Assembly: GCF_009765865.1 (NCBI RefSeq)
Contig: NZ_LMUQ01000006.1
Span: 1 to 64,000 of the forward strand
Origin: Acidisoma sp. L85
Lineage (GTDB): Bacteria > Pseudomonadota > Alphaproteobacteria > Acetobacterales > Acetobacteraceae
Direction: 5' to 3'
Length of the DNA: 64,000 bases
The position numbers were made by a program, and so were the translations under genes. Below, one piece after another: positions 34,838-43,363 of the stretch (position 1 is the first letter of the stretch; every line of letters starts with the position of its first letter). The notes beneath the pieces are model-generated. The model did not search any database and had not been told where the DNA came from. It saw only the letters and a list, made by a program, of their open reading frames with translations.

Positions 34838-35965
34838 TTATCTGACACTTGCGGACCGCCCCATGAAATCGAGTATCGCATCGGCGCCCCGCTCCGCCGC
34901 CCCTGCGCTGCGGTCACCGAGCGACGCCTTCGCAAAGATCTCCTGCCTTGCTCGATAGAAATCATGCCGCTCGGGCGCCGAACCTATGGCCGACAAAAGA
35001 TCCTTTGGGTCATCAACCACATCCCCGAGATGCCAATGCGCGAAGTTCGGGTCGTCACGCCACTGCACACCGCGTGCGTTCAGAAAGACACAGGGACGCG
35101 GCACCGCCAAAAACTCATAGACCTGGCCACTGACATCGCCGACATAGATGTCTGCTGCGTCTGCGTAAGTCATATCCATCAATCGGTCTGAACTCGTGTC
35201 GATTATGATGGTGTCAGTACTACGTGCCTCCCACATCGATCTGACCGACACGGACCGCCGCCGGAACATCTTTACATGCGGCGCGACAATCAGGTTGAAT
35301 CTGGTCTGCCGGCCGAACTGGCCGAGCATCGGCTCGATGAATTTGTGCCAGGACGTGAGCCGCGGCGCCTTATGCGCGTTATAGAGCACCGTTGGGCGTT
35401 GATGCTTGAAAAAGGGCCGGTGCTGAACGCGCAATCGCGCACTGACTTCGAGTTTTACCGGACCGATCACAGCATGGTCGGCCGCCGTTACAAGCCCGCT
35501 CTTCAACAAACGCGTGGCGCTCTTGTCACCCGCGACAAGTACAAAGTCGAACGCTGCGGCGCGGGCATCAAACCCGCGCGCCCTATCTCCGAAACCATGT
35601 GGGCTGTAAATGAGCTTCGGTCTCCTGATACCAAGACGCCGTGCCGAGGCGACCGTGTCTTCGAGCGTGAAGATGGCGTCGTACTGGTCGAGTTCCGAGG
35701 CGTTGTCGCGCATCACCATTTCTTTGAACATGCCGAGAATGCGGATCGACTGCATCAACCGGGTCGGCGGCGATCGCCGAAGCCTGCGATAGGCCACTGG
35801 TGGCGTTCCGTAAGCCATACGGATGCGCTCAAGGTGTCGCGGCGTTTCAGGATCGTTGTAATAGCTGACAACATTGACGCCCGGGCGCGCCGCAAGTTCG
35901 AGTGCGATGGACGCTCCGTGATAGCATTGGTAGGCCTCGGCGATATAGAGGAAGGCAATGTTCAT
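34838..35965 (-). CDS. CDP-glycerol glycerophosphotransferase-like protein, copy 3
   Basis: A 375-residue protein with a GT-B-like layout similar to TagB/TagF. Conserved blocks shared with the two paralogues downstream are YSPHGFGDRARGF, RPTVLYNAHKAP, FNLIVAPHVKMFRRR, DTSSDRLMDMTYADAADIYVGDVSGQVYEF, PRPCVFLN and FAHWHLGDV. TagF-like enzymes transfer polyol phosphates from CDP-polyol, using a His in the PHG motif and an Asp/Ser-rich donor site. No membrane helix or signal is visible. ATG 35965 matches the N-termini of the paralogues. It is head-to-head with a flippase 45 bases away. A true sugar transferase with the same fold remains possible. Confidence 0.65.
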   Translation of the reverse strand: MNIAFLYIAEAYQCYHGASIALELAARPGVNVVSYYNDPETPRHLERIRMAYGTPPVAYRRLRRSPPTRLMQSIRILGMFKEMVMRDNASELDQYDAIFTLEDTVASARRLGIRRPKLIYSPHGFGDRARGFDARAAAFDFVLVAGDKSATRLLKSGLVTAADHAVIGPVKLEVSARLRVQHRPFFKHQRPTVLYNAHKAPRLTSWHKFIEPMLGQFGRQTRFNLIVAPHVKMFRRRSVSVRSMWEARSTDTIIIDTSSDRLMDMTYADAADIYVGDVSGQVYEFLAVPRPCVFLNARGVQWRDDPNFAHWHLGDVVDDPKDLLSAIGSAPERHDFYRARQEIFAKASLGDRSAGAAERGADAILDFMGRSASVR

Positions 35966-36010
35966 CTTGCAGGACATCTACGGACTGCCCGGGCTGCTTG
36001 GCAAACGGTC

Positions 36011-37318
36011 TTGAAGAAAAGAGACCGGCGCGAGGGTTCGCTCGGGCGCGTCTTCACCAATCTAGGGTGGCTTTTGGGGGGCAAGGCGATGGGCGCGGCC
36101 CTAAGCCTGGTCTACCTGGCGCTGGCTGCCCGCTCCCTCGGCCCTGAGGGTTTTGGCCAGTTCGCTCTGGTCCTGGGTGGCGCACAGGCGATTTCCGCCC
36201 TCGTCAGCTGTCAAACCTGGCAAATTGTTGTGCGCTATGGCCTGCCTCATGTGAAGGAGGGTCGTGCCGCCGCCGCCGCCCGCCTCGCCGGCTTCTGTCT
36301 CTCCCTGGACATGGCAGGCGCTGTCACCGGCTGCGTTATCGCTGCGCTCTCCGTCATGGTGCTCGGCCCGCTGCTCGGCTGGTCCGCTCAATTGTCGCAT
36401 GCGGGCCTCGCCTTCAGCTTCGTGATTCTCCTCTCGGGAAGGTCCACCGCCGTTGGCATCTTGCGTCTGCATGATCGCTTCGGGGTCGGCGCCTCAGCTG
36501 ACACGGTGACACCCATCATGCGCTTCGTGGGCGCCCTGACGGTGGTCGCGATCGGTGCCACGGTGCGCGGCTTCCTGGTCGCCTGGGCTGCCGGCGAAAT
36601 CATGACCGCCATCGTCTACTGGGTCTGCGTCAGGGCCGTGGCACCGGGGTCCTTGACCTTCCCCACTGCGCGCACGATCCGCTTCGCCCTACGTGAGAAC
36701 GCTGGCATATGGCGCTTCACCTGGATGACCAATCTCAACGTCACCTTGGACTACGGCGGCAAGCAAATGGTGGTTCTGCTCGTAGGCCTCATGGTGGGGC
36801 CGGTTGGGGCTGGTCACTACCGGCTTGCCAATCAACTTGCCCAAGCGCTGGCGCGGATTTCCGAAATGGTCTCGCGCGCGATATTTCCGGAGCTCGCGCG
36901 CGCCCACACGGCCAATGCGGGCGGCGACTTCAAGCGACTCCTGATGCGTGCGACCGGGCTCGCCTCGCTCGCGGGCATCATCATCACCCTCATTCTTCTG
37001 GTACTTGGGCATCCGCTGCTGGGGCTGATCGCGGGCCGGCAATACGCCGGCATCTATCCCCTGCTTCTTCTGCTCGGTGTGGCCGCCGCCCTCGATCTTG
37101 CGAGCGTCGTCTGCGCACCGGCACTCACCGCCATGGGAAAGCCCGGACAGGTCCTCCTCGGTCGGGTCTGCGCAAACATCTGCCTGTTCGGATCGCTCGC
37201 CGTTCTGGTGCCGTGGTTCGGCACGATCGGTGCGGCCGATGCCACCATCATCGCGTCGGGCGTCACCCTCGTGGTGTTCGGCGTCACCTTATGGCGCGCC
37301 GTCCGAATCACCGCCTGA
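36011..37318 (+). CDS. Wzx-type polysaccharide/lipid-linked-glycan flippase
   Basis: A 435-residue membrane protein with about twelve helices of the MATE/MVF superfamily, polysaccharide-synthesis branch. The N-terminal FTNLGWLLGGKAMGAALSL...LAARSLGPEGFGQFAL is the classic Wzx opening; LDYGGKQMVVLLVGLMVGPVGAGHYRLA lies in the centre. TTG 36011 is chosen because ATG 36089 would cut the first amphipathic helix. It is divergent from a TagF-like gene and convergent, with a 30-base overlap, with a lipoprotein gene. It would flip a lipid-linked glycan or head-group precursor across the inner membrane. No polymerase (Wzy) or ligase is seen nearby. Confidence 0.8.
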   Translation: MKKRDRREGSLGRVFTNLGWLLGGKAMGAALSLVYLALAARSLGPEGFGQFALVLGGAQAISALVSCQTWQIVVRYGLPHVKEGRAAAAARLAGFCLSLDMAGAVTGCVIAALSVMVLGPLLGWSAQLSHAGLAFSFVILLSGRSTAVGILRLHDRFGVGASADTVTPIMRFVGALTVVAIGATVRGFLVAWAAGEIMTAIVYWVCVRAVAPGSLTFPTARTIRFALRENAGIWRFTWMTNLNVTLDYGGKQMVVLLVGLMVGPVGAGHYRLANQLAQALARISEMVSRAIFPELARAHTANAGGDFKRLLMRATGLASLAGIIITLILLVLGHPLLGLIAGRQYAGIYPLLLLLGVAAALDLASVVCAPALTAMGKPGQVLLGRVCANICLFGSLAVLVPWFGTIGAADATIIASGVTLVVFGVTLWRAVRITA

Positions 37319-37765
37319 CTCCCTGGTCGCCTGAATCGCGAAGGTGCATGTCGATTCTGAGTCCACATAGAAACCTTGCAGCTTCTTGGGCGACCTGGTC
37401 GCCGTCTCGGTCGCCTTGAGCACACCGCCCTGGATCGATCCGGTCAGGTTGCTGGTTGCATCGCTATTCTGCATGGAGACTTCGCCCGCGGGGTCGACGG
37501 TGCCGGTGAGCGCATGGCTGTGTCGCACCCAGATTCGATTGCCCTTCACCTCGAGTATGATCGCGTGCGAGGCTTCTCCGCATCCTTCGATGATCTGGTC
37601 CGGAAAAGCCTCGCCACGATATGTGCCGTCGAAGCCGCTACCGGTGGAGACGCTTGCTGTAGACGCGGTCACAACTGCCGGTGGTGGCGGCGTCCCGCAG
37701 GCGTCAACGGTCGCGGCGAGCACCAGCGCAACTGCGAGAGGGATGTTGCAATTCGAAAAGCGCAT
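37289..37765 (-). CDS. Small predicted lipoprotein, function unknown
   Basis: A 158-residue protein. The N-terminus has a short basic start, a hydrophobic core (IPLAVALVLAATV) and a cysteine in VDAC that could be lipidated, although Asp before Ala is unusual in a lipobox. A Pro-rich linker follows, then a small beta-rich domain with GFDGTYRGEAF, ILEVKGNRIWVRH and GVLKATETATRS. GGAGG five bases before ATG 37765 is a strong ribosome site. It overlaps the flippase gene 3' end. Surface display beside a glycan locus is plausible; the function is unknown. Confidence 0.65.
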   Translation of the reverse strand: MRFSNCNIPLAVALVLAATVDACGTPPPPAVVTASTASVSTGSGFDGTYRGEAFPDQIIEGCGEASHAIILEVKGNRIWVRHSHALTGTVDPAGEVSMQNSDATSNLTGSIQGGVLKATETATRSPKKLQGFYVDSESTCTFAIQATRESGGDSDGAP

Positions 37766-37827
37766 CTTGGCCTCCGCTGTGCCAGTTCTATCCTACCATG
37801 TGCCTGTCATGGGTCACAGCGCGAGCC

Positions 37828-38970
37828 TCAGGCCGGCCGCATGAATGCCAAAATGGCGTCAGCCGCCCGCTCTCCCGCTCGACGGTCCGTCATCGAGAAC
37901 GTTTCTGCCGCCGCGGCCTCCTGACGTTCCTTGAACGCGTCCGGATGGGCGATCACCCGATCAAGCGCTGCGGGAAGAGCATCGAACCCGCCGATCACCT
38001 CTCCAAGGGCCCAGTGTCCGTAGTCCGGTGAGGCCTGCCAGCCAGACTTGTGGGTGTTGAAAAAGATGGCAGGTCGCGGCCTTTGAATCCATTCATAAAT
38101 TTGACTCGATACGTCACCCAGATAGATGTCGGCAGACTGCACATAGCTCATGTCGATCAACCGATCGCTTCCTGTGTCGATCAGCATCCCGGCGTTATCG
38201 CGAAGGTGCCTCGGCAAACGGGGCCGTAGTCTCGCTTTTCGGTGGATAATCGAGGTGTGAAGCAGTCGCTTGAACAGCATCACATGGGGGGCGAAGATCA
38301 GATTGAAGCGATCCTGGACTGCGAACCATTCCAGCACTTTTCTGCCTAGCGAATACCAGGACGACAGCAGCGGGTTGAAATGTGGGTTGTAAAGGACTGT
38401 CGGCCTGTCGTTGTCAAAGAAACGCGCGGGCGGCCTGAGGTTTAGCTGATCGAATTTCGGATATCCGACGATCGCATGATTGGATTCCGTCACCAACCCC
38501 AAGGCGAGCATCCGGCCCCGCACCTTTCGTCCAGACAGAAGCACTAAATCAAAGCTCTTGGTCGCGGGCTGGAATCCGGCCGCACCATCACCCGCGCCAT
38601 GCGGAACATAAATTAATTTTGGAGCGGTCAGCCCGAACCGCGTCTTCAGCAATGTCGAGGTCGTCTCCGGTACAATCAGCGCATCGAATTGCCTGAACAG
38701 GTCGAGATTCTCCCGGAGGATTGCGATTCGCTTAAAGGGTGCGACATGACGAAGAAGGTGGTCCGCCGCGCGGCTTGCCGCGCTGATCCGCAGACTTCTG
38801 AAGTGGACAGTTACATTCGGCGGAATAAGTGCTTGCGCTACCGCACGTTGCGCCTCGCTCGACGTCAAAATCTCGACATCGATGCCTCGCTTCGCAAGTG
38901 CTGCCGCGATGGGAATGGTATGCGGCACCTGATGGCTTGCATCGTGGTTATATAGAAAGCCGATCCTCAT
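37828..38970 (-). CDS. CDP-glycerol glycerophosphotransferase-like protein, copy 2
   Basis: A 380-residue paralogue of the genes at 34838 and 39915 and the most diverged of the three. Shared blocks are LIYVPHGAGDGAAGF, RPTVLYNPHFNPLLSSW, FNLIFAPHVMLFKR, DTGSDRLIDMSYVQSADIYLGDVSSQIYEW and GHWALGEVIGG. The N-terminus (MRIGFLYNHDASHQVPHTIPIAAAL) differs from the YQCYHGAS version of the other two, which suggests another acceptor. ATG 38970 overlaps the stop of the beta-propeller gene as ATGA, so the two are co-translated as a pair. Confidence 0.65.
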   Translation of the reverse strand: MRIGFLYNHDASHQVPHTIPIAAALAKRGIDVEILTSSEAQRAVAQALIPPNVTVHFRSLRISAASRAADHLLRHVAPFKRIAILRENLDLFRQFDALIVPETTSTLLKTRFGLTAPKLIYVPHGAGDGAAGFQPATKSFDLVLLSGRKVRGRMLALGLVTESNHAIVGYPKFDQLNLRPPARFFDNDRPTVLYNPHFNPLLSSWYSLGRKVLEWFAVQDRFNLIFAPHVMLFKRLLHTSIIHRKARLRPRLPRHLRDNAGMLIDTGSDRLIDMSYVQSADIYLGDVSSQIYEWIQRPRPAIFFNTHKSGWQASPDYGHWALGEVIGGFDALPAALDRVIAHPDAFKERQEAAAAETFSMTDRRAGERAADAILAFMRPA

Positions 38971-39887
38971 CGCCGAAAGACATTCGCACGTTTCAAACGC
39001 TGCCGTATGATTCCATCAACGCGCCCCAGCTTGCCATGGAGCGAGACGTCCATGCGCTTGACATCGATCAGGGTCACCGATCCAGCCGTCGCGAGCGTAT
39101 GCAGGCCTTCCGTGAAAGGTGCCATCCATGGTGGCGCGACGAGCATTTCGCCAACGGTCGCCGAAAATTGCGTTTCATCGAGACAATCAATCTCCAGGAT
39201 GCAAATCGCGGCGCCGTAAGTCGCGCGACAATCCTGCACGGGAAGATTGATGACGCCGTTCCTCGCGAACGGCGTACCTCCGGGGCGGGTGCTGGAAAGA
39301 TCGATGCGTACTGGATTGAGCGGGTGCAGTTTCCATGGACCCGTCAAGCTATCCGACCACGCCACATGAAGATGGCTCTTTTTGGCGAGCTTGCTATGTG
39401 AGGGGGCATAGAACAGCCACCACTTTTCCCCGTAGAAAAATGGTGTCGCGTCGATTGCCGGACCATCCAGCGGAACCTCGCAGACGGGTTCCCATTCGAA
39501 CGGAAACCGCCGGGCTCGATACAGAGTCAAGGCCCCAGATTGGAACGCCTCAGGAAGCATCCAGATTTCACCATCCGCCTCAAAAACGAAGGGATAGGAC
39601 AGATGCCAGGGCGTTTTCAAAACCGTGCGGCATTCCAGCAAATTCAGGTCACGATCAAAAATAAGGAGATCGATATGCCCAACACGGTCGCGGTAGTCGA
39701 AGGCCTCGGCAAAAACGTGGAGGTGTCCGCCACGCCACAATGCGAAGGGATCGGCTCGAAAGGAACCCGGTGGCATATCCGGAAGCCAGACGACCGAGGA
39801 CGCGTCGATGCCGCCGCGCAGGATCACCTCGGCGGGCTGCTTCACGATCGCGCATCGCCAGATGTCCATCGGTCGGAGCATCGGCAT
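38967..39887 (-). CDS. GINT1 N-domain-like beta-propeller protein, copy B
   Basis: A 306-residue protein without a signal peptide. Repeating blade motifs are FRADPFALWRGGHLHVFAEAFDYRDRVG, WHLSYPFVFEADGEIWMLPEAF, TLYRARRFPFEWE, ATPFFYGEKWWLFYAP and LHVAWSDSLTGPW. This is the pattern of the five-bladed, GH43-like propeller found at the N-terminus of plant glucosamine inositolphosphorylceramide transferase (GINT1), which glycosylates sphingolipids. The bacterial protein lacks the plant GT64 catalytic domain. It alternates with TagF-like genes, and coupling to copy 2 suggests a complex. The role is inferred: binding or modifying a sphingolipid glycan. Confidence 0.68.
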   Translation of the reverse strand: MPMLRPMDIWRCAIVKQPAEVILRGGIDASSVVWLPDMPPGSFRADPFALWRGGHLHVFAEAFDYRDRVGHIDLLIFDRDLNLLECRTVLKTPWHLSYPFVFEADGEIWMLPEAFQSGALTLYRARRFPFEWEPVCEVPLDGPAIDATPFFYGEKWWLFYAPSHSKLAKKSHLHVAWSDSLTGPWKLHPLNPVRIDLSSTRPGGTPFARNGVINLPVQDCRATYGAAICILEIDCLDETQFSATVGEMLVAPPWMAPFTEGLHTLATAGSVTLIDVKRMDVSLHGKLGRVDGIIRQRLKRANVFRR

Positions 39888-39914
39888 CTTATAGGGCGAG
39901 CGAAGATGACATGG

Positions 39915-41048
39915 CTACAAGCGCTCATGCTCGCGCAGGAACTCCATGATCGCCTTCGCGGCACGGCGGGACGCGCCCGGACTGCGGTCACCCAGGGACG
40001 CAGCCGCCATCGCCACCTGCCTCTCCAGATAGATGGGGTGCCGCGCCTTTGCCGCGCGGATCGCGGGCATGAGCTGCTCCGGCTCGGTGATGACATCGCC
40101 AAGATGCCAATGCGCGTAGCTCGGGTTAGTCTCCCACGCAATCCGGTGAGGATTGAGGAAGATGCAAGGCCGCGGCTCGATGAGAAATTCGTAGATTTGA
40201 CTACTGATATCAGCCACATAAATGTCGGCGGCCCGTGTGTAGCTCATATCGACGGAATGGTCGGATCCGGTATCCACGATGACATTTGCCGAGCTTCGCG
40301 CTTCCCATTTCGCACGGAGCCGCCGGCTGCGACGCCGGAAGAATTTAACATGCGGCGCCACGATGAGATTGTAGTCATCGGACGCCGTAAACTCCGCAAG
40401 CATCGGTTCTATGAAGGTGTCCCAGGATCGCAACCCAGGCGTGATATGAGAATTATAGAGCACGGTCGGACGTTTCACAGCGAAAAAGGTGTCTTGAGCG
40501 TCGTAGAGCAAATTAGCGGTTTCGAGCTTCACCAGACCAATCGCGCGATGATTGTCCGGACGAACGTAACCTGATTCCATCATGCGCGTTGCCGACTTCG
40601 GCCCGGGCAGGAGCACCAGGTCGAAGTGTTTTGCCCGGCCGGAAAATCCTACAATTCCATCACCCGCCCCATGCGGCAGGTAGATCTTCCTGGGTCGATC
40701 AGCAGCGTTGGATGTCTCGAATAGTCTGTAAGCGGTGTCTTCCACCGAAACGACCGCGTCATACTGTGCGAATGCACGTTCGTTTGATCGGTAGACGGTG
40801 TATTTGAGAAATCCAAAGATCTTGAGTCTCTGAACAAATGTCGTAAACAGACTGCGCTTCATACGAATATAGTTCATGGGCGCCGCGCTGTACAGCACCC
40901 TTATGCGGTCCAGATGATAAACAGAATCCGGGTCGTTATAGTAGATCGCCACTCGGACATCGGCCATCTTGGCCATTGCAAAAGCCACAGAGGCCCCATG
41001 ATAGCACTGGTAGGGTTCTGCTACGAAGACGAACGCTATCTTCTTCAT
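39915..41048 (-). CDS. CDP-glycerol glycerophosphotransferase-like protein, copy 1
   Basis: A 377-residue paralogue, clearly closer to copy 3 (34838-35965) than to copy 2. It shares AEPYQCYHGASVA at the start, YLPHGAGDGIVGF, RPTVLYNSHITPGLRSWDTFIEPML, FNLIVAPHVKFFRRR, DIYVADISSQIYEFL and YAHWHLGDVI. ATG 41048 follows the stop of the propeller gene as TGA-G-ATG, a coupled pair like the one downstream. It is predicted to be a cytoplasmic or membrane-peripheral GT-B-fold transferase using a CDP-polyol or nucleotide sugar. Donor and acceptor are unknown. Confidence 0.65.
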   Translation of the reverse strand: MKKIAFVFVAEPYQCYHGASVAFAMAKMADVRVAIYYNDPDSVYHLDRIRVLYSAAPMNYIRMKRSLFTTFVQRLKIFGFLKYTVYRSNERAFAQYDAVVSVEDTAYRLFETSNAADRPRKIYLPHGAGDGIVGFSGRAKHFDLVLLPGPKSATRMMESGYVRPDNHRAIGLVKLETANLLYDAQDTFFAVKRPTVLYNSHITPGLRSWDTFIEPMLAEFTASDDYNLIVAPHVKFFRRRSRRLRAKWEARSSANVIVDTGSDHSVDMSYTRAADIYVADISSQIYEFLIEPRPCIFLNPHRIAWETNPSYAHWHLGDVITEPEQLMPAIRAAKARHPIYLERQVAMAAASLGDRSPGASRRAAKAIMEFLREHERL

Positions 41049-41049
41049 C

Positions 41050-41973
41050 TCAACCAGCCGACCGCTTTAGAGACCGAGCCTCTCTCCATCGGCGTCGCAA
41101 CACGCCTTGAATGCGGACCGCCTCCCCGTAGAAAGACGCCTCTGTCCGCTTGACGTCGATCAGCGTGACCGGGCCCGCGGAGGCGAGCGTATGCAAACCC
41201 TCCGTGAACGGCGCCATCCAGGAGGGCGCACTCACACCCGCACGATCCGTCGCCACGAATCCTGTCCCGTCCAAAGTCTCGATTGAAAGGACGCGAATGG
41301 CGCCGCCATAGGTTAATCGGCAGTCCTGAACGGGCAGAATGATCGCGCCGCCCCAAACCATCGGTCTGCCGCCCGGACGAGCACTCGCCAGATCGGCACG
41401 CACGGGATTGAGCGGATGAAGGTGCCAGGGGCCGGTCAGCCTATCGGACCACGCCACGTGAAGGTTGCTGCGACGAGCCAAAGCATCGTGAGAGGGCGAA
41501 TAGAACAGCCACCACCTGCCGCCGTGCCAAAGAGGCGTTGCATCGATCGCCGGGCTGTCGAGCGGGATTGAGTAGACCGCCTCCCAGTCGTCCGGAAAAG
41601 AACGCGCGCGATACAGGGTCAGCGTACCCGATTTATAGGCCTCGGGCAGCATCCATGTGTCGCCCTCGGCCTCGAAGACGAATGGATAAGAGAGGTGCCA
41701 AGGCGTTCTTAGAATCGGCCTGGTTTCGAGAAATTTGAGATCGCCATCGTAAACGAGCAGATCAATATGGCCGATCCGGGTCCGGTAATCGAATGCCTCG
41801 GCAAACACATAGAGGCGCCCATCCCGCCATAGCGCGAAGGGGTCCGCCCAGAAGGTAAATGGGGGCGTATCCGGAAACCAGATTGCAGAGCCTGGGCTAA
41901 CGCCGTCGCGGACAATCTCCTCCGCCGTCTGCTTCACGATCGCGCACCGCCAAATGTCCAGTGGCCGCGGCAT
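41050..41973 (-). CDS. GINT1 N-domain-like beta-propeller protein, copy A
   Basis: A 307-residue paralogue of the 38967-39887 product with the same blade motifs (FWADPFALWRDGRLYVFAEAF, WHLSYPFVFEAEGDTWMLPEA, TLYRARSFPDDWE, GGRWWLFYSPSHD, LHVAWSDRLTGPW, VQDCRLTYGGAI). ATG 41973 has GGGAGG four bases upstream and is the first gene of the leftward array, so the array promoter should lie in 41974-42213. The conserved ADPF and Asp/Glu/His positions resemble a GH43-like active site, so a catalytic role is possible. Localisation is cytoplasmic by absence of a signal. Confidence 0.68.
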   Translation of the reverse strand: MPRPLDIWRCAIVKQTAEEIVRDGVSPGSAIWFPDTPPFTFWADPFALWRDGRLYVFAEAFDYRTRIGHIDLLVYDGDLKFLETRPILRTPWHLSYPFVFEAEGDTWMLPEAYKSGTLTLYRARSFPDDWEAVYSIPLDSPAIDATPLWHGGRWWLFYSPSHDALARRSNLHVAWSDRLTGPWHLHPLNPVRADLASARPGGRPMVWGGAIILPVQDCRLTYGGAIRVLSIETLDGTGFVATDRAGVSAPSWMAPFTEGLHTLASAGPVTLIDVKRTEASFYGEAVRIQGVLRRRWREARSLKRSAG

Positions 41974-42213
41974 ACGACCTCCCTCGTCAACATCACCTTA
42001 TAGAGGCGGCGAACCACACCTGACCAGAAGCCCCGATCGTATAGGGCGAGGATCGAGAGGACGTTGACGACCAGCCTAAGCTCCGGAAGGAGAAGAGTTA
42101 CGCCTCTGCGCGGGGCAGGTCCATCACCTCAGTAGAAGAACACCTGCAAACGAGACCAGCCTGAAGATTCGCGTTTGCCCAACCACATCCGACTTGGTTT
42201 GAAAGGCGAAATG

Positions 42214-43188
42214 TCACTCGCGCAATGGCATCGCGATGGGCCGCATTGGCGAGCCGGTAGCGCCCGCCAACTTTATGCAAGCGCCAATAAAAGCAAATTC
42301 AAAGACCGCATTGGCGCTCAATTCATCGAGCTGGGCCATCTCCAAGATAGGCACCCCGGCCTCTGCTAACAAATAACAATGAACCGGAAGATAGTTTCCC
42401 GGCTCAGTGGACGGAACTTGCTCCAACGTCAAATTATCCGCTCCGATCATAACCGCGCCCCCTTTGCAAAGATACTCCGCCCCTTCGCGCGTGAGCCCAG
42501 GAGTATTGGCGCAAAACGCTGCAGCATCGAGCCAATGCTTCATCTGTCCAGTACGGAGAAGCACCACATCTCCTGGACGTAGCTCTGTCTTCTGATGCTT
42601 GAGGCAGTTCTCCAAGTCCTTCGCGCCGATGCCGTAGCTAGGAGGGAGGACGTCGAGTCCGTGCATGCTTGCGATATCCAGCATGATCCCCCGCGCCACT
42701 ACCGGAGGATGTTTCTCCGCGCCGCATTTGTTCCAGCCGCGGCTGCCAAGATTATCATCGATAGTGTAATTGTTCCATATCCGTCCCCTAAACCCAAAAT
42801 GGTTGAGCGCATCAATATGGGTGCCGCAATGGGTATACATGGAGACCGCATCGCCTGAATAAGCTACCAGATCGTTTGTAGCGTCGTCCTGCTTCATGGA
42901 ATTCCAGACATTTTCTCCGGGTGGAGTATGGGTCATCCAGATCTGATAGGAAGGATCGCCAGCGGCCGTCCAACTCGGCATCCCGACGAAGTTATCTACT
43001 GAAAGATCGTAAACATGGGAGGCATCCGCCCGCCGCATGATTGCATCACGAGACGCGCCATCGATGAGATTGAGCATCCCTACTTCATCTGTTGGCCCGA
43101 AAGGGCTCGTCGAGACTTGCCGAAAACTCGCGTTCCATGCCGCGATCTTTAGCTTCATGGCTTCGTTAACAATCTGCGGTGAGCACAT
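42214..43188 (-). CDS. Cyclase family (kynurenine formamidase-like) hydrolase
   Basis: A 324-residue metal-dependent hydrolase of the Cyclase family (PF04199). The metal site HCGTHIDALNHF (about residues 113-124) is the H-x-G-T-H-x-D-x-x-x-H signature; LRPGDVVLLRTG and a C-terminal GADN...E...HCYLL complete the fold. Homologues open amide or lactone rings (arylformamidase, isatin hydrolase). AGGA upstream of ATG 43188 supports the start. It is isolated between the glycan array and the gene graveyard and may belong to the amide theme of the left part of the window. Substrate unknown. Confidence 0.85.
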   Translation of the reverse strand: MCSPQIVNEAMKLKIAAWNASFRQVSTSPFGPTDEVGMLNLIDGASRDAIMRRADASHVYDLSVDNFVGMPSWTAAGDPSYQIWMTHTPPGENVWNSMKQDDATNDLVAYSGDAVSMYTHCGTHIDALNHFGFRGRIWNNYTIDDNLGSRGWNKCGAEKHPPVVARGIMLDIASMHGLDVLPPSYGIGAKDLENCLKHQKTELRPGDVVLLRTGQMKHWLDAAAFCANTPGLTREGAEYLCKGGAVMIGADNLTLEQVPSTEPGNYLPVHCYLLAEAGVPILEMAQLDELSANAVFEFAFIGACIKLAGATGSPMRPIAMPLRE

Positions 43189-43363
43189 GTTACATCCTAT
43201 CGATCGACTGTGACTTGGAGAGATCTAATGCAACGTGATGAGCTAAATTCCAGACGAACCGGATCAGAATCGCGGGTCATTTACTACACAATCTCTTCGC
43301 CTCGCGCAAATTCGCACGACGGGACTACCGCCAGAATCACTTTGACGTTGCGCAGGTTGAGCA

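Noticed and set aside
39540-40574. Open frame of 344 codons on the plus strand across the propeller B and TagF-like 1 genes
   Set aside because: The minus strand encodes two recognisable coupled genes here. The plus frame has shadow-like composition and spans their junction.
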